DNA of 64,000 nucleotides from Mesaphorura yosii (Eukaryota > Arthropoda > Collembola > Poduromorpha > Tullbergiidae): the NCBI GenBank assembly GCA_009869945.1, contig WIXG01000217.1, positions 1 to 64,000 of the forward strand, read 5' to 3'. This document shows positions 22,334 through 31,961 of the stretch, piece after piece. The stretch's first letter is position 1. Every line of letters starts with the position of its first letter. Below the pieces are notes generated by a model. It had not been told where the DNA came from. It was given only the letters and a program-made list of their open reading frames with translations, and searched no databases. Made by a program: the position numbers and the translations under genes.

Positions 22334-22437
22334 GTAACGGCTGGCGTTTGGCGGTTTGGCTCCCCTCTGTGGCTGGCCGCTGCTGGAGTTGTTGCTCTGC
22401 AAACTTGGGAATTTGACCTGACCTTGACCTGTTTCAG
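22334..22437 (+). other. Probable 5' UTR intron of the HypX-like gene
   Basis: A GTAACG donor follows AAAG at 22333. A pyrimidine-rich acceptor (CCTGTTTCAG) ends exactly before the ATG at 22438. Upstream sequence has no open frame leading into that ATG, so the exon before it is probably untranslated. If real, transcripts of this bacterial-type gene are spliced by the animal host. Confidence 0.5.
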
Positions 22438-24621
22438 ATGATTCGAAGTCGATCAATCCCATGCACCATCGGTCGCCAGATCTCGATTTGTGCTCTCCGT
22501 GGTCATGGTTATCTTTCCACTACGCTGTCGTCGTTCAGGTCGCGGGTCCCGGCCATCGGAAGCAGGACGACAAAAAGTTGGACCGAGAGGGCCCCTGCGT
22601 TCCTCCACGAACACACACCCGCCCCCGCGTTGCGCATCTTACTCTTCTCATCTGCGTACAACGGAATGACGCAGCACATCCAACGTGTTCTCACCGCGCA
22701 CGGCCACCAGACGCAGTTCCAATCCGCCGACTCTCGAAACGCGATGCTCTCCGCCTACGCTGCCGTGCTCCCGGACCTGATCGTCTGCCCGACGCTGATG
22801 AGGCGCATTCCTTCCGAAATTCACCACCGGACGCTCTGCTTCATTGTTCATCCGGGCGTCGTCGGGGATCGGGGTCCGAGTTCGTTGGATTGGGCGATTC
22901 TGAATGGCGTGCCTGAATGGGGAGTCACGGTGCTTCAAGCGGACGAAGAAATGGACGCCGGGCCCGTTTGGGCGGCAGGACGCTTTGTCATGCCCGCGCC
23001 AGCCTTGAACAGAACCAAGGCCCAAGTGTACAACGACCCATCTGTGGTCCGCCTCGCGTCCAGCCTCGTCCTGCAAGCAGTCGAAAGAGCGGCAGCCAAC
23101 AGAGCTGCTCTTTCCATTCCAAGCAGCTCACCTGCCCACCAACAAGCTGGCGTCTTCAAGGCGCAAGTCGTACCCCTGAGGGAGGCGCACCCGACAATCC
23201 GGCAGGATCACGCGGAACGTGTCGTTGACTGGGTTCACGATACGACGGATACGATACTCTTGAAAATGCGGGCAGCTGATAGCACCCCGGGGCTCAGGGC
23301 GACGCTGACGGTGGACGGACACACCCTGACAAGATTCCTGTACAACGGAAGCCTGGTCCCTGCAGCCACCTGCGACCTCCCACCGGCATGTGAGCCTGGC
23401 GTCGTGTACGGGAAGGATACGGACATGGCTGGTGGAGGCATTTACGTCGCCACTAAGGACGGAGCAGTGCGCGTCGGGCAACTGCGTGCAGCAAAGTCCA
23501 GTGGCGTCAGGTCTGAAACATTCAAAACACCTGCGACTCTACACTTGGGCTCAAAGTCCCACCGAATTCCAGTCGTCCAATCGGGCGACGAACCAAACCT
23601 CAGTTTCAAAATCGTCGACGTCGACAAGGGAGCGCGATTTGGGGTGTTGCGTTACGAGTTTTATAACGGAGCCCTGACTACCCAAAACTGCATTCGCCTC
23701 CGCCAAGCCTACGAGTCGGCAGCTCGGTCGCCCGACCTCAAGGCCCTACTGATCGTCGGAGCTGCAAACGGCATCAATCTCAATGTGATCGAATATGGTT
23801 TGAATCCGGCGCGCGAAGCGTACCTCAACCTGCTCGAGATTAACGCCCTCGTGAAGGCCATTATTCGGTCGACGCACCTCATCACCGTCTCTGTGCTCGA
23901 GTCTAGCGCAGGTGCTGGCGGAGTTTGGCTGGCGGCGGCGGCTGACTGTGTGTTTGGAGTCCCGGGAATCGTCCTGAACCCACACTACAAGCGTATGGGG
24001 CTTTATGGGTCAGAACTCCACACTTACACGGGGACCAAACGGCTGGGAAGCCTGGGGAAACTGCTTGCGCTGAAGGAGCGGGCACCTCCTCTCACCGTTG
24101 CCGACGCTTGCCGACTTGGCCTGCTCGACAATCTCTTGCTATCAGATCGGCCTATGCGTATGCCTGCTGCCACCGACCTACTCACCACCGTCCAACACTT
24201 TGTGGCCGCACTTGTGCAGGACCCGGCTCGCCTGGCTGCCTTCCTCACTCGGAAACATGAGACACGTGCGTCCGACGAGGCAATGCAGTCGCTGGACACG
24301 TACGAGGAGTTGGAGCTCATTGAAATGCAGCAGGACATTTTCGGAAATCGGAACGGGTTCCATGAGAAACGCCAGGCATTCGTTTATAAACTGAAGGCCA
24401 CAGATGTTGCTGATGATGCTGCCAACAGGCAGGAGATGGCGGCAGGAGTGAGAACAGGGTCAGGGTCAGAGTCATTTCACGACATTTGGCAGTATCTCCA
24501 GGACACGGGCGGGCTCTTGTCAGGGGCAGACACGGAGTCCGTATCCGTACAGAGTCTCCCCATCCCCCACAAACATTCAATTCTAAATTATAACAATTCT
24601 AAATTAATTTCTTCTTTTTAA
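22438..24621 (+). CDS. hypX-like: HypX/HoxX-like protein: formyl transferase plus enoyl-CoA hydratase fusion
   Basis: A 727-aa uninterrupted frame. Residues 1-49 lack Asp/Glu and are rich in Arg/Ser, like a mitochondrial presequence. About residues 66-190 form a formyl-THF hydrolase/transferase-type domain with the HypX signature HPGVVGDRGPSSLDWAI (His at 138) and WGVTVLQADEEMDAGPVWA (Asp at 173, of the family's His/Asp site). A linker domain (about 240-390) is followed by a crotonase/enoyl-CoA hydratase domain from about 400: LRYEFYNGALT, ANGINLNVIEYG, SAGAGGVWLAAAADCVFG, LNPHYKRMGLYGSE. The C-terminal FHEKRQAFVYKLKA also fits HypX. In bacteria HypX converts the formyl group of N10-formyl-THF via formyl-CoA to CO for NiFe hydrogenase. 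No hydrogenase gene is seen here, so the role in this host is unknown. AATAAA follows the stop. Confidence 0.85.
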   Translation: MIRSRSIPCTIGRQISICALRGHGYLSTTLSSFRSRVPAIGSRTTKSWTERAPAFLHEHTPAPALRILLFSSAYNGMTQHIQRVLTAHGHQTQFQSADSRNAMLSAYAAVLPDLIVCPTLMRRIPSEIHHRTLCFIVHPGVVGDRGPSSLDWAILNGVPEWGVTVLQADEEMDAGPVWAAGRFVMPAPALNRTKAQVYNDPSVVRLASSLVLQAVERAAANRAALSIPSSSPAHQQAGVFKAQVVPLREAHPTIRQDHAERVVDWVHDTTDTILLKMRAADSTPGLRATLTVDGHTLTRFLYNGSLVPAATCDLPPACEPGVVYGKDTDMAGGGIYVATKDGAVRVGQLRAAKSSGVRSETFKTPATLHLGSKSHRIPVVQSGDEPNLSFKIVDVDKGARFGVLRYEFYNGALTTQNCIRLRQAYESAARSPDLKALLIVGAANGINLNVIEYGLNPAREAYLNLLEINALVKAIIRSTHLITVSVLESSAGAGGVWLAAAADCVFGVPGIVLNPHYKRMGLYGSELHTYTGTKRLGSLGKLLALKERAPPLTVADACRLGLLDNLLLSDRPMRMPAATDLLTTVQHFVAALVQDPARLAAFLTRKHETRASDEAMQSLDTYEELELIEMQQDIFGNRNGFHEKRQAFVYKLKATDVADDAANRQEMAAGVRTGSGSESFHDIWQYLQDTGGLLSGADTESVSVQSLPIPHKHSILNYNNSKLISSF

Positions 24622-24723
24622 TAAAACAATCAACTTGATAATAATTTAAATAAAAATAATAACATTGATTCTTCAGCATAGTAAAGCTTTGGTGCAGTTG
24701 AATTGTTGTCCGATTCGTGTGAT

Positions 24724-24978
24724 TCACATGACCGTTGTACTCCTTATTGAAAGCGGCGTTAATGATGCGGGAAATGCTGCGGAGATATCATGGACCGCAT
24801 CTTGGAGCGAGAAAACAGCTCTTTCACATGCTTTGGCTACATCCGACTGTTGTGCATCGTAGCCAATACAGACGCCCCACAGATTGGGGAGCTCGCAGCA
24901 GAGTAAATCGACGTTCAGCGCCGAGTCGCCCCACGGGCCACCCCTCCGCGTGTACCGCTCCACGTTCCGGAGGCACAC
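24724..24978 (-). CDS. Unrecognised coding-like fragment
   Basis: A minus-strand frame reads ERYTRRGGPWGDSALNVDLL, CCELPNLWGVCIGYDAQQSD and CERAVFSLQDAVHDISAAFP, a plausible folded-protein composition with four cysteines. It has no clear ATG or upstream exon and lies tail-to-tail with the HypX-like gene. It could be the last exon of a gene whose other exons I do not see, or a remnant. I do not recognise it. Confidence 0.2.
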   Translation of the reverse strand: MCLRNVERYTRRGGPWGDSALNVDLLCCELPNLWGVCIGYDAQQSDVAKACERAVFSLQDAVHDISAAFPASLTPLSIRSTTVM

Positions 24979-25039
24979 GTCGCGGTGTCAATGAAGTGGC
25001 ATTGGTCATTGATATGTGGCTAGTCAACGAGCCATAATT

Positions 25040-26069
25040 GATCGAATTTAGCGAGTAAAGCAACAGCGAAAGAGAGGATTTCAGCCCACTGATTACTGAT
25101 TCTTTTGAATTCAAAGAATTCAAATCGCACGCTTTCGTTGATAGATCAATTGAGCCAGCTATCTATTTCCTGTGATAGAAAGTGTCTGAAAGTGTCCACG
25201 TGTGTGGCCTCTCCACCACAGAAAGATGATTAAGTGTCAGCCATTGAGATTACCATGGCATTTCAGCCGAATATGACCATGTCTATGAGCGACCTTTAAA
25301 TACATCTGCTTTACATCCAATTTCAGTCAAACTTTCCAAATACTCATACTTGACTACCAACAAATTTCGACACTTTCCGAATATCGAATTTCAAGACGAG
25401 CTCCACCGAAAAAGCGTTAGACGTTCTGCAACCTGGTGACAACGACACTTACAATCTCGGCGACGCACGCATTTGAAAGCTTTTCGTCAGTCGTGCTTTG
25501 TGCCGAGAATAGAAATAAGGAAATGAATGCGTGCATTGTGGAACGCGGGTCGCCAAGAAAAGGCATTAAAGCATAAAAATAGCACAAAAATGTTCCTTTT
25601 ACATAAAAAGTTGAAATATTTTCTAAAAATAGGAAACGTACATGGTAAATCCAGTAAATTCCAGTTTGGGGGGCTGCTCGAAAGTCGCACGTGTGTGTAT
25701 GAGTAAAGCCTGTAAGTGCCTTGGCCTCATATGTATTATCGTATTTACTCCTCGTAGTTACTCATCCACTGGTAGGCAGCAGTCGCCGGTCTTATCCCAT
25801 AATTCACTGATAAGATAAGCCATTCGCGAATCGTACTGACAATGTTTCATGATCGTTACTCATTCGCAATTCGCTATCGCCTTTCGTTTCATTCGCACGC
25901 AACGCATCGAAGTGGAAAGTTACAAAAGCCAAAGCCCAATTCAAATCGGCAATTTTAGCAATAAATTCGTTTTGCTGAGGTAATTGGGCATTAATTTTCC
26001 AATTACTTGCATAACTCCGCTCAATTTAAATAATTTAAAGCCAAACCACAATTTTAAGGTGCCTCCTAG
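25040..26069. other. Gene-free region with a GATA-motif cluster
   Basis: No exons are visible. Near 25807-25822 the sequence TGATAAGATAAG contains two adjacent GATA-factor-type sites, with a further TTATC about ten bases upstream, about 250 bases before the secreted-protein gene. The GGTGCCTCCTAG directly before the ATG at 26070 could be a splice acceptor for an untranslated exon. All of this is motif-level evidence only. Confidence 0.25.
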
Positions 26070-26711
26070 ATGGCGGAGGCATTTTTCATCCGTGCCCTGA
26101 CTCTCTTCGCCTTCGCCCTTGCCCTCACTACTCGTCCAGTGCTGGGCGTGGGCCCGGTCAGGAGTCTCCAGACAACGTTGCGCTCCGTTGGCAGCCCGCC
26201 GTGGGTGACCGTCCGCCAGCGGACATTAAACGACGCCACTTGGCCGGGAGCTTCGTGCTTAACTGATTCCTGCGTGGCAGCCGCCGGTCTGACCTGCGAC
26301 GTTATAAATCAGTGCCGGTGTCTGGACGCGGCCAACTTTGACCACGTTAGTGTGCAGGGGTACTCCATTCGAATGCAGTGGCATTCGAGCCCCGACCGGA
26401 GCCGGGGCCATGGCCAGGCGGGGCGCTGCCTAGCTCAGCCCGGAACGCTCTGCGCCACGGAGCCGGTCAGCTTCACCGACCTCGGGAGCGGCGACTCTGT
26501 GCTTGTGCCCGTCGACTGCGAGATCGAAAACGGATACATCTGTGCTCCGCTTGAGGAGCTGGCCGGAGGGGCGATGAAGGCGGGTTACTGCAAGAAGATG
26601 GACAGCGGTTCGAGGTCCTCCGCCAGCTGGGCCGAAGGCGCCGGCGCGCGTGCGGGAGCTTGGATCCTGGTAATTTTAGCGAGCAAGACTTTGGTGGCAT
26701 TGACGAGTTGA
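26070..26711 (+). CDS. Secreted cysteine-rich protein, possibly GPI-anchored
   Basis: A single frame of 213 aa. The N-terminal signal peptide is FFIRALTLFAFALALTTRPV. The middle holds about twelve cysteines, mostly in short groups: SCLTDSCVAAAGLTC, NQCRCLDAANFD, GRCLAQPGTLCATE, VDCEIENGYIC and GYCKKMDSG. The C-terminus has a Ser/Gly/Ala stretch (GSRSSASWAEGAGARAG) followed by the hydrophobic end AWILVILASKTLVALTS, consistent with a GPI-attachment signal. I do not recognise a named domain. It would be an extracellular or cell-surface protein. An acceptor-like TCCTAG lies directly before the ATG. Intergenic sequence flanks it on both sides. Confidence 0.55.
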   Translation: MAEAFFIRALTLFAFALALTTRPVLGVGPVRSLQTTLRSVGSPPWVTVRQRTLNDATWPGASCLTDSCVAAAGLTCDVINQCRCLDAANFDHVSVQGYSIRMQWHSSPDRSRGHGQAGRCLAQPGTLCATEPVSFTDLGSGDSVLVPVDCEIENGYICAPLEELAGGAMKAGYCKKMDSGSRSSASWAEGAGARAGAWILVILASKTLVALTS

Positions 26712-27044
26712 CATGTTGTAAAACTTCTACGGATTTCTATTTCAGTACTCTTACAAGTATTTTATGCTAAAAAGACACAATTCTGTGCCCTTTTGTAATT
26801 TTCCACAAACAGATCCAATAATAGTTTCATATTTTAATGCTTTTGCCTTTGTCGTGACGCAAACTCGCATTTATTTATTTTATAACCAAGAACCGTTCCA
26901 GTCCAAGCCTTTTTTTTAGTGTTCATTCCATTTCCGACACTGACACGAATCACGTCACAACTGAAATTTAATTGTTAATAAAAAAATTCAGAGAATTCTA
27001 TTAAAGTTATTAAAGACCTTATCCAGAAGCCTGAAATTGGCGTT

Positions 27045-27620
27045 ATGCGTACTTTTCCTGTAATCACGGCCTTGGCGTTGTGCTTCTGCCTTGCATAGAG
27101 TCAAGCGACCATGGCCATGACTTTCGGCGACTGAGAGCCGGCGGAGTCGTTTGACCCGGATCCTAACCGGATTGTCGGCGGGACGAACGCGAGCATGAAC
27201 GAGTTTCCGTTCATCGTCTCCATTCAGATAGAAGTGCTGAGATCAGCACTTTTGTGGCAGGCCCATTTTGAGCCCCGAGTATGTGGTGACGGCCGCGTAC
27301 TGCGCCCAGGAAAGCGACTCCTCCTACGCAGTCGAGTCCGTCTCCCGGGCAGCAAAGCTCCTTCGTCGATCAAATCTTCGTCCACAAAGCCTACAATTCG
27401 AAAGTGCAGCACAGAGCCGTCGACTGTTACTTTCGGCGTCGGTGCCAGCAATGATGAGAAGGGAAAGCGTCTGCTTACTGAATGGCTTCGGTTTTCTTCA
27501 TTTCATATTGCAGAACCTGATTGACGAAATTCTTGCGACTGGAAACTATAAAACCAGTCCAATGAATTTTGAGGAAGAAACTTTGAAACACATCGACGGA
27601 GGGCCCTGGAATAATGACTA
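27045..27620 (+). pseudogene. Trypsin-like serine protease pseudogene
   Basis: ATG at 27045 opens a signal-peptide-like run (MRTFPVITALALCFCLA) that ends in an in-frame TAG. The activation site NRIVGGTNASMNEFPFIVSI follows at 27165 onward, so the mature protease start is recognisable. The next block, HFCGRPILSPEYVVTAAYCA, is in a different frame, and the catalytic His of TAAHC is Tyr (codon 27298-27300). Later peptide-like remnants (FVDQIFVHKAYNS) shift frame again, and no Asp or Ser catalytic region is recognisable. Stop codon, frameshifts and active-site loss together make it a pseudogene of the S1 family. Confidence 0.68.
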
Positions 27621-27791
27621 GGATTATCCAATATTTACAGAGAATTTATTATGGTCTGAATCTGAGATGCACTGAATTTCCTGATTTCCTTGTATTTGTA
27701 TTAATTAATAGAAGAAAACTTGATTTGTTTGTTGAACGATATATTTGGTGCTGGAGTGCGAGATGTAGTAATGATGAAGTACGAGTTCGCA

Positions 27792-28189
27792 TTAAAAAAA
27801 GGACGTCTCCGCAATAAGAAAACAGGCGCAAATGTCGAAAATGCGTTTGATTTCAAAATCCATTGAGACGGGACGGACGATGGTGGGTCCGTCAGCGATT
27901 TTGAGCTTCCTGCACCGAATCCCTCTCCAGTCGCGAGTCCTCCACAGCCCTCCAAACCTTAACCTGTTGGATAACGAACTGTGCCAGACGGGTGGATTCG
28001 TCGCACAGGAATCCGGCAAATCTCATCCACAATCTGTGTTCTCCACTGAATGGTTGTGGGAGAACATGGCAAAGGGTGTTCGGGTTGTGAAGGCCATAGT
28101 AAGCAACGAGCACTCGTTGTTTCGCCCCTTGAATGATGTGAGCCCTTAGCGGAGGCTCCGCAATCGATTTGTTGCTGAATTCGTCGCAA
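27792..28189 (-). pseudogene. Membrane-protein fragment related to the 16.0-16.8 kb remnant
   Basis: Minus-strand coding-like sequence in two frames. One reads VAYYGLHNPNTLCHVLPQPF ... FAGFLCDESTRLAQFVIQQV and VWRAVEDSRLERDSVQEAQN. The other continues KLKIADGPTIVRPVSMDFEI and IFDICACFLIAETSFF. PVSMDFEI plus a following hydrophobic stretch matches PISMDFEV in the 16 kb remnant, and the frame change falls at the equivalent place. No start or splice sites are clear. It is probably another decayed member of the same unassigned membrane-protein family. Confidence 0.3.
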
Positions 28190-28910
28190 CTACTGGTCAG
28201 CTGAATACTTGATTTGAGCGTTTCAAATACAACGCATATCGATATCAGGATTGCATTTGCATGCGCGAGTTGTAATGTGAATTGGCGACGTTTTTAATTA
28301 GCGATGAATTTCCACGGATTCACGGGGCAATGCAGCGCAGTGCGTGTCTTAATTTATGTGGGCATTAATTATTGTAAGACGCTTGACACATGAGACATGA
28401 CAACGACAATGGCAATGTTTACATTAACCCAATGCCAGTCTCGCTCTCGCTCGCGTTCCATCGAAATTCGAGAGCCATTGCATTGATTGCAGGCAGGCAG
28501 GCATAAAAAGTGATGACGAAGGTCACGAGCTTCGAGCCTCCGCTGCTGCTGCTGCCGCTGCTGAAGATGAGCCTGTACGGTCACGATGATGTGATGTATG
28601 CAAATTTTATTAGCACAGAATGGCCCAGCATTCTTTAGCACGGCCATTACTAACTTCTGAGATGTACTTGAGAGATAATTGATGATGTAATACAATACGC
28701 GCATACAATGCAAGCAATGCTGTGATCTCATCCAGTAATCAAGTTAACTCGACTTTTTCTTGCTAGGGCTACGCTACTTGTCTGTCTTGTAAAGTAATAA
28801 AAATGGGTGGTCGCTCCTTCCCGTGCCAACTATTCAGAAACCAGTCGCCAGTCAAGTCAGTGCTGCCAGAGAAGTGACTTCAGTCCAGTTTTTAGTGAGC
28901 CACGAGCAAA
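28190..28910. other. Gene-free spacer and presumed promoter of the isomin-like gene
   Basis: No exon is visible. A short GCTGCTGCTGCTGCC repeat lies near 28540. The untranslated leader of the gene starting at 28911 is probably in the last 100 bases. Confidence 0.35.
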
Positions 28911-31730
28911 ATGTTCAGCCGAAAAGACAAAGACAAGCAAAAGTCCGGCGGGACGGCCACGGCGCCCGGGCAGGTCCAGAATGGATCCGAGATCAAGAAT
29001 GGTGTGCACAATGAAGGTGAGTGAGTCCTCCAGAAACGTGTATTTAGCGTAGTCGGGTGTAGAAATTTTGGATTCCGACTGGAAATGACGGTCTGCGATG
29101 AAATTCGAGCGCGCTGGTGTTGTCTCTGGTAAAATTGCGCTTCGAATTTGTAACTTTTTCATCACAAAAACGTCGGAACCGAAATTTTGCGACTGAGAAG
29201 GAAAATTTTTGCTCGCGAGAAGAGCCGGGAGCATACATCCTGAGTATTTCGATCAAGCTTGCTTCGCAAATTGTTCACCAGCATGAAAATTTACATTTTG
29301 CGGCCATAAAAGTGTTGTTTTAACAACAGGAAAGCGTTTAGCATTAATTCACCGCAAATAGTGAGCCAATTTCCACAATTTTGCTTCTAAAATTTCGAAA
29401 TTGGACTGACAAGATTTTCAAACTTGAATCACTTGAACGTTGTGAATTTCTGCTTAGAATGCCATTTTTGCCACAAAATTCATACACAGTAAACTGGAAG
29501 GCATTCGCTGAATGGAGGAAGCTAAAATTTTGTGAAATTGTGTCATTGCAGTGCGCGCATACTTATTTTTGACACTCCACGCCAACCTAAATACTATTAA
29601 CATTAAGGTTAATCAAAAATCAATTGGCTAAACTCGCTAAACTGTTAACTCGTTAACTCAAACTCGCTCTCTCAAATCTCAATTCACAAGTTCGCACATT
29701 GTATGTCGTGGAGGACGAATGCGAACGCGATGGGCGATTTGCAGTTCGCATGCAAATTAACTGGCAGTGTAAACATTAAGCGACTGACTACAAAGTGCTC
29801 AAAGTACCTGTTAGCACTCAACGTCTTGGTTTTATTGATTTCACCTTGAGCTCAGACCTCTTCGAATGCGAGAGCAAGCAAAAGCAATGGTAAAGGCAAA
29901 GCAAAGATCGAATCGTGGCCTACTGCCTTCTCTTCCTGCCTGCACTGACGTGCCGTGCCGTTAATGAATGCATTGCTAACAATGGAATGGAATCAGAATG
30001 GGCGCTCGTCCATGACAACAACAAACATCATCAGCAAAGCAAGATTGCCATTGAGATTACGTAATCTTTGTATTATAAAACTCAGCTTGGGCTGCCGCAT
30101 ACCGAGCGGCATGACTCACTTCTAATTTTAGCCTGCAAATTTGTTTGTACGCGATACGCGATACACGAATTTAAGCATTTAATTTACACGGCCGTTTTGC
30201 ATGGCATGGCACGGCGATTTCCCTTCGAAATGACTCAACCTTCACAAAAAATTAATATGCGGACCAACTACACGTTATGAAGTTGATGTTTCAGTATTTT
30301 CAATGGATGAGCCATGGGCTTTCATGTTTTCTGATGCTTTACAGATGAGCGACCCATGTCTCCGACGAAACTCTCGCGCCTGGAGGAGAAAAATGCTCTA
30401 ATTGGGCTAAATAATCGTCTCGCCGTGATTCTGGACAGAAACCATCAACTTGAGACTGAGAACAGGAAATTGGGAGGCCAGGTAACAGAAATTTGCTAAT
30501 TTCCGCGTCAAATTCCAAATAAATTGCTAAATTAGAGTTCGAAATTTGTGTCTACACAGTTGCAATCGGCCGAGCAAACTCTCACCATCACGACCAATAA
30601 GCTGAAGCAGACATACGAGAAGGAAAGCCAGGACCTGCGAAAGAAACTCGAGAACGCCGAAAAAGATAAGGTCAAATTTGAGTTGAACGCTGGGAACCTC
30701 GCCAAGGATTTGGAGGATTTGAATGGAAAGTGAGTCTCACGTCTCTTGCTTCCATTTTCTGACCGGGCAATTTTTTTGAGTACGCCACCCGTTTTTGCGC
30801 TTACGCAGGCTGAACGCTCGGGACAAGGAATTGCACTCTGCCAACGCCAAATTGAAGGACGCCGAGAGCCAGCTCGCAAACATCAGCATAAATTTGAAAA
30901 AGGCAGCGGAAGACAAAGAAAAACACGCAAAGGACGCGAAGGATCGCGAAAAAGAATGCGAGGGCCTGAAGAAAATGCTTGACGACCTACGCAAGAAGCT
31001 GGAGACGGAAACACTGGCCAAAATCAGCCTGGAGAATCAGGTGCGTGGGAAGACGGAGGAGATGGCGCTGAAGCAGCAGGTGCACGAGCAGGAAGTGGCG
31101 CACATCGTGACAAAGAAGAAGGACGAGCTGGAGCAGGTTGGCGGGAAGCTTGAGCAGGAGTTCAAGGCCAAGCTGGAGAAGCAGATCAAGGAGCTGCGGG
31201 ACGAGTGCGACAAGATCATTCGTGACAACAAGCGCGAGCAGGAGAATCTATACAACATGAAGGAGGACAGCCTGAAGAAGGGGCTGGACAAGGCGAATGC
31301 GGCACTGAAGGAGAAGGCCGACGAACTGAGCAACATTCTCAAGCGGCTGAACGAAATGGAGAAGAAACTCATGCTGCTCGATGGAGAAAAGCACCAGCTG
31401 GCGGAGAAACTGAAGGACGCAGAGAAAAAGTGGGACGGGGAACGCGAAGGGCTGAACCGCGAGCGCGATGCGGCCCGCAAGGAAATTGGGGATCTGGAGC
31501 GCGAGAAGGACCGGCTTATCAACGAGTATCAGGACCTCGTCGAGGTGAAGGTCGGGCTCGATAACGAGCTGGCAGTGTATAGGAAACTGCTCGAAGGCGA
31601 GGAGGAGCGCCTGAAAATCAAAATTGGCGCGGCGGCTGCCAAGCCTTCCCCGCCGGCAGCGCCGCCACGCTCCAGCAGCAGCACCGTAAAGGACATTCAG
31701 AAGGAACTCGAGAAGCAAATCATCGCTTAA
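28911..31730 (+). CDS. Tail-less lamin-type intermediate filament protein (isomin-like)
   Basis: Four exons, 28911-29016, 30345-30481, 30560-30729 and 30809-31730, join in phase to 444 aa. A basic/Gly/Ser head of about 45 residues precedes the lamin-like rod start [32 protein letters not shown] (the usual LNDRLAxYIDxVR, diverged). A heptad-rich rod of about 355 residues follows, the lamin-type length, ending in the intermediate-filament consensus [16 protein letters not shown] / [14 protein letters not shown]. Only about 38 residues remain after it: no lamin tail Ig fold, no nuclear localisation signal, no CaaX box. So it should be cytoplasmic, like isomin of the springtail Isotomurus, rather than a nuclear lamin. 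The first intron is 1.3 kb. AATAAA lies near 31911. Confidence 0.85.
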
Positions 31731-31961
31731 ACACGCGAAAGCGTCGAGCCCTTCGCGAGAGAAGAACGAAGAAAACCATTTTTGAGCTTGAGCCAGCCGC
31801 TTTAATTTACTAATTATTAAATTACTTCTTGTCTTCTTGTCACGCTTATCTTCACGCTTTTTAGCATTTTACTTCTACCCGTCTTTTCTTACATTAATTC
31901 TGTATTTAATGAATAAATACTTTGAAATTGAATATTTCTGGACAGGCACGAGCATGTTTAA

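Noticed and set aside
22438-24621. Bacterial contamination as the source of the HypX-like gene
   Set aside because: The gene has an apparent 5' UTR intron, a presequence-like extension and an animal-style poly(A) signal, and it sits between arthropod genes on one contiguous sequence. Read-level confirmation is still desirable.
31037-31718. Long Ser/Arg/Phe-rich minus-strand frames opposite the filament gene
   Set aside because: They are antisense shadows of a Lys/Glu-rich coiled-coil exon, which commonly lacks stop codons on the reverse strand.
28911-31730. Calling the intermediate filament gene a nuclear lamin
   Set aside because: No tail Ig fold, nuclear localisation signal or CaaX motif follows the rod, and the stop codon and poly(A) signal come soon after.
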